Assembly (NCBI RefSeq): GCF_000226115.1 | Contig: NC_016461.1 | Span: forward strand, 2,914,001-2,978,000 | Reading direction: 5' to 3' | From: Thermothielavioides terrestris NRRL 8126 | Lineage: Eukaryota > Ascomycota > Sordariomycetes > Sordariales > Chaetomiaceae | DNA length: 64,000 bases | In this document: piece by piece, positions 10,447-21,446 of the stretch | How the letters are laid out: every line of letters begins with the position of its first letter | Position numbering within the stretch: the first letter of the stretch is position 1 | Program-made: the position numbers and the translations under genes | Notes under the pieces: generated by a model | What the model saw: the letters and a program-made list of their open reading frames with translations, nothing else | Told to the model about the DNA's origin: nothing | Databases searched by the model: none

Positions 10447-12000
10447 ATGCATCACCCCACCATCTGCGCCGTGGCCGCGGCTCTGCTGTGTGCGCTCCCG
10501 GGCGCCCAGGCAGGCCTCTACACCAAGAAGTCGCCGGTGCTGCAGGTGGATGCGAAGGACTACGATAGATTGATTGCCAAGAGCAACTACACCTCTGTAT
10601 GTCCCAACTGGCCGCTGCGTGCTGGTGGCTGACCTTCCCGATCCTGCTGACTTCCGTGCCTCCAGATTGTCGAATTCTATGCTCCTTGGTGCGGTCACTG
10701 TCAAAACCTCAAGCCCGCTTACGAGAAGGTGGCGAAAAACCTGGAGGGCCTGGCCAAGGTAGCCGCCGTCAACTGCGACGATGACGCGAATAAGCCCTTT
10801 TGCGGGTCCATGGGCGTCCAGGGCTTCCCAACTCTGAAGATAGTGCGGCCAAAGAAGGGTGGAGGCAAGCCCACCGTGCAGGACTACCAGGGCCAGCGCA
10901 CTGCAAGCGCCATCGTCGAGGCGGTTGTGCAGCAGATCAATAACTATGTCGTCAAGATCGAAGACAAGTCGCTGGACAAGTTCCTGAGCGACAAGAACGA
11001 GACGGCCAAGGCAATTCTCTTCACGGAGAAGGGCACCACATCGGCGCTGCTCAAGAGCATTGCCATCGATTTCTCTGATGTGATCACCATTGGCCAGGCG
11101 CGGAACAAGGAGGCGAAGACCGTGGAGACGTTCGGCATTGACAAGTTCCCGAGTCTGGTGCTCCTCCCAGGCGGTGATGCGCCGGGGATTGTCTACGATG
11201 GGGAGATGAAGAAGGACGCCATTGTCAAGTTCCTGTCGCAGGCCGGCCAACCGAATCCCGACTGCCCAGCTAAGGCTGATAACGGCAAGGCCAAGGAGAA
11301 GAAGGAGAGCAAAGCGTCGGAAAAGAAGGCCTCGTCCTCTGAGTCCGAGACGAAGACCGCGACGCAAGAAGCCCCCGTCATCGTGGAAACGGCCCTGCCG
11401 ATCCCCACCATCAACTCGCCGGAGAAGTTGATTAAGGAGTGCTTGACTGAGAAGTCTCACACCTGCGTGCTGGCCTTCGTCTCCTCGAGCGAGGACGAGA
11501 CGGCCAAGAAGGCGCTCACGAGCCTCGCCGATCTGGCCTTCAAGCATGCCCAGAGCAAGCGCCACCTGTTTCCCTTCTACGAGGTTCCCAAGAGCAACGA
11601 GGGCGCCGCCTCGCTGCTGAAGGCGCTCGACCTGAGCGGCGACGTCGAGATCGTCGCCATCAACGCCCGGCGCGGCTGGTGGCGGCACTACGACGCGGCC
11701 GACTTCGGGCACGAGAGCATCGAGAGCTGGATCGACGCGATCCGGATGAGCGAGGGCGTGAAGAAGAAGCTGCCCGAGGGCATTGTGGCCAGTTCGGTGG
11801 AGGAATCCGCGTCGGCGGCCGCGCCAGAGGCATCGTCTGAGCCTACGCCCGACGCTACCGAAGACGGTAACAAGAGCGAGGAGGCGACCCCGGTCACTCC
11901 CGAGGCGAGCGGCGAGCCGGCGAGCGACTCCACCGAGGACGCGTCAACCCAGGCCGCTGAACCCACCGCGGAATACGAGACTGCGCACGACGAGCTTTAG
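10447..12000 (+). CDS. MPD1: ER protein disulfide isomerase, MPD1/P5-like, with C-terminal HDEL
   Basis: Oxidative folding enzyme of the ER lumen. Exon 1 10,447-10,596, intron 10,597-10,665 (GTATGT donor, CTGAC branch, CCAG acceptor), exon 2 10,666-12,000; 494 aa. The signal peptide (about 1-21) ends at GAQAG. One thioredoxin domain (about 25-150) carries the active site WCGHC just after the intron (VEFYAPWCGHCQNLKPAY) and the cis-Pro loop GFPTLK. A second, catalytically empty thioredoxin-like region follows (about 160-270, with FPSLVLLPGG), then a Lys/Glu-rich linker, a third fold-like region (about 330-440) and an acidic Ser/Glu/Ala tail. The chain ends in HDEL, the fungal ER-retrieval signal. 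The ATG just before the hydrophobic core was chosen as start. It is divergent from, and about 350 bp beyond, the vta1 start. Confidence 0.9.
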
Positions 12001-12273
12001 GTGATCGGCAGGGCGGCCTTGACTTGGTATGGGGTTTTGGTTGGCTTCTTAGCGATGTACGGAGTATGCATTTATTGTTCCGTGATTTTAGGTGTCATGC
12101 CGGCATAACTGAAGCATAAATAAGCCCGCTGTGTAGTGTAGGTCGCTCTGGTTGTTGAGAGTGTAAGAAAGAAGGGTATTCTTACCTGGGAGCCGGCACG
12201 CGTTACAGCGGGCAACATCTCGTCCTGCAGGTTCGATGCAACTTCCATTCCAACGACAGGACACAGGGACTAG

Positions 12274-13234
12274 TCAGTCGATGTCCATGTCGTTTAGCCC
12301 AACCCCCTTCTCCACCGTCCCCTCCTGTATCATCCGGCGGCCCTTCTCCCGCACCACCCGGTCCAGAATCTCCCGCACCTGCTTGCACCCGTCCACGCCG
12401 ACGGCGAGCATGCCCTCCAGCCGGCTCACCTGCACTCGGCTCTCGCACACCAGCACCGCCACGCGGTCGCTGGCGCCCAGCGTCGCCACCGTCAGCCCGG
12501 GCAGCTCCTGCTCCTCCTGGTGGTTCAGGTCCAGCAGCGGGTCCGCGCCCTCGTCGTTGGCCGCGTACGTCGACGTCGACCCGGCCGTGCACGCGGCCAC
12601 GTAGTCGGTCATGGGGATCCCCGCGTCGACGCACGCCAGCGTCGCCGCGTTGATCAGCGCCGCCAGCAGCGAGCCGTCCTGCGACAGCACGTGCAGCGAC
12701 ACGGTGATTTGGCTGTGCGGGAACAGGTGCGTGTGCAGGCTCGCCGCGAGCGCGCTGGCGACTGTGGATTGCATCTCGAGGGTGCGTCTGGGTGCGGGGA
12801 GAGCGCAGTGCGCCGTTAGTGAACCGTGGCGGGGTGTTGCGTGTGGCACGGTCGTCTTGTGCTGGTGGAGGTGATGACCGCCGAGCGGCGTGGGAAGGTA
12901 CTTACTTGTCCCCTCTGCCCCGCCGCTTGCGGTCCACGGAGCTGAAACCGGCAATTACGATGCTCACGACGACTTCGGCCTCCTTCGACTGCCCGCCCCC
13001 CGCGCCGCTTCCGCCACCCCCGGCTCCACCGCCTCCAATGCCGCCGCGGCGCGGACCGGGCTCGCTAGGACCGGTCACCACGCACATCACCTTGGTGTGG
13101 CCCATCTCAAGGTAGCTGGAGCCGTCGGCGGCCGCCTGCGTGCGGATCTGGGCGTGGACGCGCCGCAGCTCGTTCCATCGCCGCCCGTCGACGCGGAGCA
13201 GGGCGAGATTGTATGTTGATGTGTCGAGCGGCAT
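12274..13234 (-). CDS. SKI6: Ski6/Rrp41, RNase PH-like subunit of the RNA exosome core
   Basis: Structural ring subunit of the nuclear and cytoplasmic exosome, which degrades and trims RNA 3' ends. Exon 1 13,234-12,906, intron 12,905-12,788 (118 bp, GTAAGT donor, CCAG acceptor, phase 2), exon 2 12,787-12,274; 280 aa. RNase PH family features: LRVDGRRWNELRRVHAQI at the N-terminus (about 14-31), DGSSYLEMGHTKVMCVVTGP (about 38-57), then EMQSTVASAL and HVLSQDGSLLAALINAATLA in the second half. Compared with the usual family member of about 245 residues, this one carries a Gly-rich insertion (about residues 62-85) in the loop after the GP motif. No signal or membrane segment. It is convergent with the PDI gene (270 bp apart). 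Confidence 0.9.
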
Positions 13235-15268
13235 GATGGGCAAGAAGTGGGAAAGAGCTGTGAGGTGATCGAACCAGCGCGGCTGGGTGATGGATGCGTT
13301 GGGAACGCGCAGGGCCCGCAGATCGCCCGGCTCGTTGCTTCGATCAGCCGTTACCGTTTGGGATCTGCCCGGAGCTTGCCGCGGGATGATGGTGTTGGAT
13401 ATCTTCCGGTTTCCCAATCCAGTTGGTGCACAGTCAGTCCGGTGATGGAGCGAAACGGTTGCCTCAACACCACCGCTGTTGGCCAATGCCCTGGTCCCAA
13501 ATCGCGTTTGTGCCACGGGCCAGACTTGGAACCGACAAAAAAAAGAAAACGAACTGCGGGGCCACAGAGCTTGGGCCACGCAATTCTGTACCCACTGATT
13601 CGTAGGCTGTGGGGCAACTTCCCGAGTCCAAGTCTCAGGTGAAGCGAAGAAAGAGCCGAAAACAGATGCTTTTCTTCCACTGCATTCTGGACGCAGGTTC
13701 CAGACCCTCCCTTCCTGGTCAATCTGCAAAGGTAACTATTCCGGTTCAGCAAATCACTTGTCGCACAGGCAGCCTTGTTCCGAGGCGTGTATGTGGGTAC
13801 ATGTTCTGTAGCGTACACTAACATCGACAGGAGTCCAAGCTCCGCCGCAATAGCATCGGACGAGAATAGCAGCATACAACAAACACTTTCCTGCAAAGCT
13901 GGAAAGTCGGCAGCTGACACAGGAATTGGTTGGACCTCGAGCTAAGACACTGAAAGCGGCTAGGACGTTGGCGTTTGATGAAACAAACGGCCATGGCCGC
14001 AGAGTACGCAGTATCGGACCATACCTGTACCGTAGTAAGCACAGTGTCATACACAGTATATCAACGCAGATGCTGGCCAATTTCGTACAATGCCCCCCTT
14101 GTTTGTTCGTTAGCTTGGTACTTATGGTGGATCACGACAGGGGCTCTAAATCACAGGTACCTACCTAGCCGTCTTGGTATAGAAGAGACTAACCGCAATA
14201 GAAAGTCAAGGGCACTGCAGCTTCTGCCAGTAACGTAGCTTCCTTCGGTACCTGGCTAGTTAGCTAGATAGGAAAATTGCGTTCAATCCACTGCTTCACT
14301 AGGTATACTCGAACGTGCCTCACTTGATCTTGGAGTCTGGAGAGTGATGAGGCTAGAGAACGGAACAGGCGGGTCAAAAGGCCGACTTTGGTTGGCTGTA
14401 GCCCCCTGTCAAAAAGTGGGGTTAAGAACCAAACTAACAAACAAACAAGCATTGTATTGTATTCGCCCTGAACGGTCGTAGGTGGGACAGGGCACGGCAT
14501 CGAGCACGGTTCCGCTCGCTCCTCTGTAGACGCAGGTACCAGCAAATCTGGTTGCCACAGAATGTCTTGCTTAGAGGTGATTCATAAGTTTGTTGCAGGC
14601 CGGTTCCAGTGAAGGAGATGGGGAAGCGGCAGAGCTCGTGGCACCAGCGCACCAGGGACACGTTGGAGCAGGGCAAGGATCCAGATTGGCCGGAAGCATG
14701 GTTGAGGTGACACCAAACCGGCAGCCAATGACATTGGACCGGGACCTGCGCAAGCCTTGTTTTGCGGTAAATCGGAGCAGCCAGTCAAGTGGAAGCAAGC
14801 CCTTCGAGATCGTTGGTCTGGGCCAGGGGCCAAGCATTGGGCGGATCATTTGGGTTCCGCTTCATTTCAGACCCCTGCCAGGTCGCTGCCCTAGCCGCTT
14901 TTCAGTCTTCATCTCCCCAGTTGCTCTCCTTTCCTCTCGCAACCTTCCAGCAACAGTCGCATTTTCGGCGCTTCCGCTCGTTCTCTTCGAGGTCTTGCAT
15001 CTCGGTTCACTCCTTTAACACCCCGCAACGAGACGACGCTCCCTCGATCACCCCAGCGATTGCAAGCATCAATTGCAGGCATCGCTCAACTTGTCAAGCG
15101 CTTGCGATAACCGAAGACAGACGCATCCACCGTTGCAACCCTCTGCAGCTGCACTGGTGCACGAGTCCTTCGACGGACATCTGACCTTTTCCCACGAAAA
15201 AAAACACGAATTCCGGATAGACAAAAGACCTGCAAACAGCTCAGCGCTGCTATCCGACGACCTTCACG
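13235..15268. other. 2-kb intergenic region
   Basis: Divergent promoter region between ski6 and the Asp f 4-like gene. No open frame shows family resemblance or splice logic. The last 400 bp before 15,269 are pyrimidine-rich, typical of a fungal 5' leader. Confidence 0.45.
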
Positions 15269-16153
15269 ATGCAGCTCACGCCGTTCATCCTTCTTGCCGG
15301 CGTCCTCGGCGCCGCCGCGCACCCATCGGGACACGCCCATCTGCACCGCAGCGCGCACGCGAAGCGCGACACCCCTTCCTACGTCAAAAATGTTCACGTC
15401 AAGCCCATTCCCAAGCCGACCACCACCTCCCACGCGCCACAGCCCACCACGACCTCTGCCGCGGCTGCTGCCGCCACTGCCGCGTCCGGAGCCAGCCAGT
15501 CAAACTCCTACGTTGCTTTCTGCGGCAGCAGCGCCAGCAAGGCGAAGCGCGTCACCTACGAGCAGGTCATGTACACGGGCAACACGGGCACCTCGGACGG
15601 CTGCCCCTGGAACTCCAACATCATGACTGTCTCCAACAGCATTGCCGATAAGTACAAATACGTCCAGAAGTTCACCAACGTCGCGTCCGAGACGTACCAG
15701 GTGGTCTGCGGCAACAAGATCGGCGCGGACGGCAAGCTCACTGGCATGTTCAAGGTGGCGGGTCAGCAGCAGCTCATTTTCAGCCTCGCGCCCGGCGAGA
15801 CCAAGACGGTGGTGGCCGACGAGAACACGCAGGGCGTCTGCGCCTGGGCGCCCAACGAGGTCCCCGTGGTGCAAGAGAACGGCCAATATGCCGGCGTGTG
15901 GGGCGAGTTCAACTTTGGAGACAAGAGCAACGGCGGCTGGTCTGGCGCCGATTGCTCTGCGCTGGTCGCTCAAGCCTACAACCTCCCTGTTCCGGGCTGC
16001 CGCATGTCTCACGGCGGTGTCGACTCGACGATTCTCCCTGGCGGCCAAGCGACCAACGCCTATGTCAAGGGCATGGAGGCGGTGGATGGCGTTGGGCTCA
16101 ACATTGTGCCTGGTAGTGTCGTCATTGAGGTCCAGGTTGGCTACTCTGGTTGA
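15269..16153 (+). CDS. secreted Asp f 4-like protein
   Basis: Intronless, 294 aa. Signal peptide at 1-18 (MQLTPFILLAGVLGAAAHP), probable dibasic processing at KR near residue 33, then a Thr/Pro/Ala-rich linker (about 45-80). The C-terminal domain of about 210 residues matches the fungal family named after the Aspergillus allergen Asp f 4: CPWNSNIMTVS, DKYKYVQKFTN, GNKIGADGKLTGMF, SLAPGETKTVVADENTQG and GVWGEFNFGDKSNGGWSGAD. Function in the fungus is not established; an extracellular or wall location is inferred from the signal peptide. Cys residues are paired around the domain. The frame ends cleanly at TGA with no sign of damage. Confidence 0.85.
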   Translation: MQLTPFILLAGVLGAAAHPSGHAHLHRSAHAKRDTPSYVKNVHVKPIPKPTTTSHAPQPTTTSAAAAAATAASGASQSNSYVAFCGSSASKAKRVTYEQVMYTGNTGTSDGCPWNSNIMTVSNSIADKYKYVQKFTNVASETYQVVCGNKIGADGKLTGMFKVAGQQQLIFSLAPGETKTVVADENTQGVCAWAPNEVPVVQENGQYAGVWGEFNFGDKSNGGWSGADCSALVAQAYNLPVPGCRMSHGGVDSTILPGGQATNAYVKGMEAVDGVGLNIVPGSVVIEVQVGYSG

Positions 16154-17565
16154 GGACGGGTCGGATTTTTTCTCCTTCTACATCACAGATGGTGCCTTTG
16201 CCGAGTACATCGGCGCCTGATACGGGTCCCCTGATTTTCTTGTTTTCTGTTGGTGTGTATTTCGGTTGCATCTTTTTGTCCATCATATCCACACGGTTCT
16301 GTTGCACATCATATTGCTGGTGATTCGAGCGAGCATCATCCATTGATCTGCCTGCTCGCGGGTACACTGGTCGCAGTACATAATTAATGAACGTCCATGC
16401 TTCTTGTCCCTTGCTGCAAATCACGTCTCCATCACTGGCCCGCCGAACGACTTAGGGAGACAAACGGTCCCTACCCTGGTGCTGCTGTCGATCACCAAGC
16501 TTTCCACCCGTTGCCGTCTCCCTGGGAAGCCGAACGTCCTGTTTTGTACAACTCGAGGGATGTGGTGTGTCATCAATGCGAAACCACCCCTCGCAGGCTG
16601 TGTCCGGGAGATTGCGTGCGGGGAAAACCAATGGGGTGTCAGGACAACGGTCTAGTCGAGATGATTGCCACATTGCGTCTTGCAGGCCATCTCACGCAAC
16701 AGCCTAAAAACGGGACCATGAGGTTTCACAACACGCGGGGCGGGGCAATAGGGCAGTAGCTTTCCAGGACAGGCGCTTCTCGACGGTGCCACATGATGTT
16801 GCGGCCCGTCCAGAGAAGCAAATTAAGTTGCCGTGGTTCCTTGCTGCCGTCCTACATCGGAAGCGTCCAGATGTCGTGACGCAATATTTACCTGTCCGCT
16901 ATCGTGGGATTGGTGGCCCTTGGGGTCCACGTAGACCACAGACGCCAACAGACTCTCAAGGTCCATTATAGAACGAAGTCGATCAGAGAGAGTTTCATGC
17001 CTTGCCTTCTGTGGTTGAGAGACTTGGGGAGATTTCGACATTTCTAGTGGGAATCCATTTGCCTCAACCTTCATCCTCTGCGCCCGTGAGAGTATCCACG
17101 GGCTAGCCGCCGATGTACGAGGAAGTACGAGATAGCATACTGTTTTGCTCCATCTCAGGGTTTGTCACATTCCTGTTGTCGGAGCTGGTATATTCCTGTT
17201 CTCTGAATAGCACATCCAAATCCAGGGCGTACTGAGGGTTCTATTCCTTTTCCTTTCTACCAGTTCAGTTTTCATACCCAAAAAGAGAGAAAGAGAGAGG
17301 GAGGGAGAGAGAGAGGGAGAGAGAGAGAGAGAGAGAAGTTTCAAACCTTGTATCCGCCCATCCTCATAAAGCAGTACATGAACCATACAAAGCACCGTCA
17401 ACGCACAGCAGGAAACCCGTTGCTGTCAGTTCCTTCTTACATCACCTCGTTTTTTCCATCTTTCAGCTTCGACGTGCCCTTCCCCACAAGTCTGACTATC
17501 CAACTCGAACGGTCTGCACCTCAACCACCTCGGCTCTGCAACCAGACCACAGCACCGATACCCTT
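16154..17565. other. intergenic, no gene recognised
   Basis: About 1.4 kb downstream of the Asp f 4-like gene. Apart from the GA-rich microsatellite at 17,283-17,336 I see nothing structured. Short open frames are not convincing. Confidence 0.45.
17283..17336 (+). repeat. GA-rich microsatellite
   Basis: About 54 bp of almost pure purine, (GAGA)n with GGGA interruptions. Confidence 0.9.
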
Positions 17566-18183
17566 TCACCGGCCTCGGTGCCAAAGCACACGAAACCCGC
17601 GATGAAGTCCGCGCAGCACCAGTTCGTCACTCAGCTGATTCTGGTTTCCCCACTTGAGGCCCTGCCGATGCCGATGGACAGGAAGTGGTCCCTTCGCACT
17701 GCTCGGGCCACAGTGGTCGCTGCCGGACCTCGCCACGGCACTGGCTGGGCGCCTACTGCTATCGTCGCCGTAGGTGCTGTTGTTCTCGCTTGGAGGATTC
17801 AATATGTGCTTGCCGGACTCGAGTCGTGCCAGGGCGTTCATGTGCTGCAGCCGCCGCTTGGGGGTGATCGAACGGCGGTGGAATCTGGGGCTGCAGCCGT
17901 GGTAGTGGTTGATTGGCGTGGGGTGTAATAGAGGGATGCGGCTAGGTTGTTGAGAGGGGCCTTTCTGGATGCTCGGTAGACGCTGGCTCTCGTTCACATG
18001 CAACGGCGGAAGGACAGCGGGGTTGCGAGGCACACTTTGTAGGTCGTTGGCGAGGGGTAAGCGCGAGGATGGGAAGAGTTGGTGAGACGCTGGCATTGTG
18101 GAATCTGATCCCTTTTGCCCGCTGTTGGGGAAGGCGATAGCGGCCGCGGCAACGGGTGGATCAGCAACCTCGTGCGACGCCAT
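17566..18183 (-). CDS. possible small hypothetical protein
   Basis: Open frame of 205 codons from an ATG at 18,183 (MASHEVADPPVAAAAIAF). Rich in Pro, Ser, His and Arg, without hydrophobic segments or family motifs that I recognise. Codon use is moderately G/C-ending and the frame is the longest in the neighbourhood, but the opposite strand also has an open frame over 17,578-17,928. It may be a single-exon gene of a disordered protein or a chance frame. Confidence 0.3.
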   Translation of the reverse strand: MASHEVADPPVAAAAIAFPNSGQKGSDSTMPASHQLFPSSRLPLANDLQSVPRNPAVLPPLHVNESQRLPSIQKGPSQQPSRIPLLHPTPINHYHGCSPRFHRRSITPKRRLQHMNALARLESGKHILNPPSENNSTYGDDSSRRPASAVARSGSDHCGPSSAKGPLPVHRHRQGLKWGNQNQLSDELVLRGLHRGFRVLWHRGR

Positions 18184-18189
18184 GTGCAC

Positions 18190-19288
18190 CTGTATAGCAA
18201 GTTGTCAGGCGCCTGTCCCGTGCGAGATGAAAGACATTGAAGCATCGTAGCCGAAACACCGCAAATACCTGAAATTTGTGGGCAACCGCACCGTACCTGG
18301 CTGGGATTGTCCATCATAAATACTCTAGAGCGTATCGTCAAGAATCGAACGCGCAAGACAACGACGGAGGTTGGAAAAAGTTTCAAGGTCCTTCTTTGTA
18401 CCCAAGCGCTGTGTGTTGAAAACACCTTAAGCGCGTGGCATGCGCAGAGCTGCGGCAAAGTTCGGTGGAAAACAGTCTTTGTCTCGGTGTAACTGGGTGC
18501 CTGGGGGCCACGCGCGCCCGTTTCAGTTGTTGGGGCTTGCTTGGCGACTGCCTGTGTCCAGTGAGGCCCTTTCGTCCATGATGGCTTCATGCACTCTCTG
18601 CCCTACACCAGTCCACCAGTCAGTCGTGCGGTTTGGACAGTGCAAGAAGACGAAGGACTGGCTTCGCAGTTGATGCTCTCACAGCCCAAAAGCAGGCAAG
18701 TTCCAGCCAATGGGCTTCGAGGCTGTGTATTTTATGCACTCAAGAGCCCTAATAACCAGGACATGATTTGGAAGACAAAATGAACGCTTGGAAGCTCAGT
18801 TCAATCTTGTCGTTCAGTAAATCTAGTTGATCTCTGATTTGATCCATTACCCCTGAGCCCCTGATGCCACAGATCCACACCCTCGAGTCAAGCGTCTGGC
18901 ACGCCAACCCTCGGCAAACCCCAGCACAGCATAGTGCAGGACAGGAGGCCGCAGAAATGATCCCACTGTGCCTCACTCGTGACATCTTTGGTGATGGGAT
19001 GCTGGGCTTGCAGCACAGGGACTGGGCCGGCACTGTCAGCTCTCCACACCATCAGCAATGGAGCCTGACGATTGGCGACGCCAAGCAGATCCCGCGCGCT
19101 GCGGCGGTCATTGGCGCCGACTATGCGCCGAATATGTCCGTTTCGGCCCGTGAAGCAAACCGTCGACCACCCTTGACAACCCCCGCATTCTCGGCGTCTA
19201 CACCACGGCGCTTGAACGCGGTAGACGAGCCCGTCCGCAGAACAGAACACCAACCCCGAGCGAGAACAAACCGGTAGACACGGCCAGA
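18190..19288. other. upstream region of the PLC-like gene
   Basis: No separate gene is supported. An ATG at 18,958 opens a 60-codon frame with WSLTIGDAKQIP, which could be a first exon of the next gene, but no splice pair joining it in frame to 19,289 was found. Confidence 0.4.
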
Positions 19289-20710
19289 ATGCCCAGCAAA
19301 GGAGTCCGCGTGTACACTTACATTGCAGTGCCCGGGTGCTCGATTGAGCTGTCGGTGCCCGGGCAAACGATCATCGTCAATGAGCTCAACCGCTTCTCCA
19401 ACGTCGACATGGAGGTCGAGTCGCATGCCATCGAGAGCTTCTTGGACAAGCGGGGCCGGTTCACCTTCAAGGTGTACCAGCATGGCAACCAGATCACGGA
19501 ACAATGGATTTCGGTAAATGCAATAACGGGCAACGCCAGCGGCGGGACCATGGAGTCCATCGCCAACACGCCCTCCATCCTCCACAACAACGACTTCATC
19601 GTCTCATACGGCTTCTACGAGGCCGGATCGGGACACGACCTGCTGCCGAAGCAGCACCAGTGCTACATCACGATCGCGCCCAACTACGCCTCCTGGATCG
19701 GCAGCGTGGCGCCGCCGGGCTCCGACCTGGAAAACAAGCCGTTCACGCGTCTCGTGCTGCCCGCGGCCCACGACGTGGGCATGAACAGCATGGAGAGCAC
19801 CGACGCGGTGCTGCGGCGCGTCGGCGGCGCCGTCGTCGGCACGCTCGTCGGCAACAGCCCTGTGCTCACGCAGCTCGCGGACAAGCTGTCGGGCGACGCG
19901 ATCGCGCTGATCGCGCCCAATATAATCTTCAGTCTTGCCATCACGCAGAAAGACAGCCTGGCGACCATGCTGCAGATCGGGGCGCGCTACTTCGAGTTCC
20001 GCCCCGCCCATTTACACAGCGCAGTGCGTTCGTCCGGCGCGCTGCCCGACCGGCTGTACTTCCAGCACGGCGCGATCCCGGGCATGGCGTACGACGCGTT
20101 CCTGCGCGACGTCGTCACCTTCCTCCGTGCCCACCCGGCCGAAATCGTCATGGTGCAGCTGCGGTTTGATGGCGTGCCCGATGCGTGCGCCCGGCCGTCG
20201 GACGAGGAGAAGAGGCAGTATCTCGACGAGGCGCTGCGGCAGGCGCACGGTGAGCTGGTCGTCGGGAACCTGGACGATATGAAGCGTGCCAGCATCGCAC
20301 AGCTGCGGCGCGAGAGGAAGCGGCTGATCATGCTGGACGGCGTGGACAGCCTCTCAACGTACTCGGACGAGGGGAACGCCACAGTGACGGGCGACAGCAT
20401 CGTCGCGGCGCTGCCGAGGGTGCTGACGCCGGACAATCAGCGCGGAAAGGCGTTTGTCAATATCCAATGCCAGGCGACGGCGTCCAACATCCCCAAGGCG
20501 GTAGTGTATTCGGTTCTCGAAGCAAGCGCGACGACAAGCTGTCTGTTGGCGACGAAAGGGATCTGTGACTCGAAGACGCTGCCTTGGTGTAGGGACAACG
20601 TCCTGAGGACGTGTGAGCTTGATCAGCTTGTGGTCATGATGAACGACTGGATAGACGGTGCCACGGCTGACGTCGCCGTCAACTTGAGCCGGGAAAGGTT
20701 GGCGAGGTGA
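19289..20710 (+). CDS. PLC-like phosphodiesterase (PI-PLC X-like fold)
   Basis: Single frame of 473 aa. Residues about 1-140 form a beta-rich N-terminal part. The TIM-barrel part begins around residue 145 with RLVLPAAHDVGMNSM, which carries the first catalytic-type His of the PI-PLC X family (usual form AAHD or GTHN). The second candidate His lies in YFQHGAIPGMAYDAFLRDVV (about 252-271), followed by AEIVMVQLRFDG. Between them, QIGARYFEFRPAH matches the family strand that carries the D/E-x-R metal or substrate positions, here as F-E-F-R-P. No signal peptide is seen at this start, so either the protein is cytosolic or an upstream exon is missing. Substrate is unknown; many fungal members are annotated only as PLC-like. 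No lesions are visible. Confidence 0.75.
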   Translation: MPSKGVRVYTYIAVPGCSIELSVPGQTIIVNELNRFSNVDMEVESHAIESFLDKRGRFTFKVYQHGNQITEQWISVNAITGNASGGTMESIANTPSILHNNDFIVSYGFYEAGSGHDLLPKQHQCYITIAPNYASWIGSVAPPGSDLENKPFTRLVLPAAHDVGMNSMESTDAVLRRVGGAVVGTLVGNSPVLTQLADKLSGDAIALIAPNIIFSLAITQKDSLATMLQIGARYFEFRPAHLHSAVRSSGALPDRLYFQHGAIPGMAYDAFLRDVVTFLRAHPAEIVMVQLRFDGVPDACARPSDEEKRQYLDEALRQAHGELVVGNLDDMKRASIAQLRRERKRLIMLDGVDSLSTYSDEGNATVTGDSIVAALPRVLTPDNQRGKAFVNIQCQATASNIPKAVVYSVLEASATTSCLLATKGICDSKTLPWCRDNVLRTCELDQLVVMMNDWIDGATADVAVNLSRERLAR

Positions 20711-21105
20711 TGAACCAAGAATGGTCATGTCGGTTCTTTAGTTGCTATTTGAAGCGAAGCTTAAAGATGAAGCTTCGTGACAGTGGTTACAGATACATAG
20801 TTTATGCACTGTAGGAGTGAAGCTATGCTTCCAGGTCCGCTTCATTGACTCTGGCTAATCCTCCACATTTTTTCGAACAAGGAGCAATTGGTAGAGAGGC
20901 CCCAATCATACAGTGCCAGTTTCTCTGTAAATTACCGCGCGGCTTTGCTTCAGACTTACGGAGGCAGACAGTCGTCGTTGGGTACCTCCATGAATTTAGG
21001 ATAGACACAGGCACTTCGTCGTTTGGGCTTTCTTCCACCACGGCAGCCACAGCAGCAGCAACAACCACAACAACAAGAGAACAGAAGCAGCAGCACTGGC
21101 GCGAT

Positions 21106-21178
21106 ATTTTTTTTTCCTTTCTTTTTCTTTTTCTTTTCTTTTCTTTTCTTTTCTTTTTCTTTTTCTTTTTTTTTCCCT
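21106..21178 (+). repeat. (CTTTT)n pyrimidine tract
   Basis: About 70 bp of T/C only, with repeated CTTTT and CTTTTT units, in the leader region of the helicase relic. Confidence 0.9.
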
Positions 21179-21271
21179 CAAGCGAATGTCAGCTGCTTTC
21201 GCGCTGTCGCGGTCAGCAGGGGCAATCCGACTTTTCTTCCCTCTTTCGCCGTGGTGTTTCGACCTCGTTCG

Positions 21272-21329
21272 GATCGTTCTCAGTTGAGACGATCTCGAGC
21301 ATTCAGATCGTTCTCGGTTGAGACGATCT
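21272..21329 (+). repeat. two copies of a 24-bp near-palindrome
   Basis: GATCGTTCTC-R-GTTGAGACGATCT occurs at 21,272-21,295 and 21,306-21,329. Each unit is close to an inverted repeat (GATCG...CGATC). Role unknown. Confidence 0.75.
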
Positions 21330-21446
21330 TGTTTCGAAACGACTCTATCGTTTCCACAGCTCCCTCGGTACGGTGCCGTCTCTTCCCTGTCTTTTCGCAC
21401 TCTTTCCCAGCACCTTGACACTGACTACACGGATACAGACTTCAAA

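Noticed and set aside
10312..11712. 466-codon minus-strand frame opposite the disulfide isomerase
   Set aside because: Plus strand encodes signal peptide, CGHC and HDEL; the minus frame has no recognisable domain.
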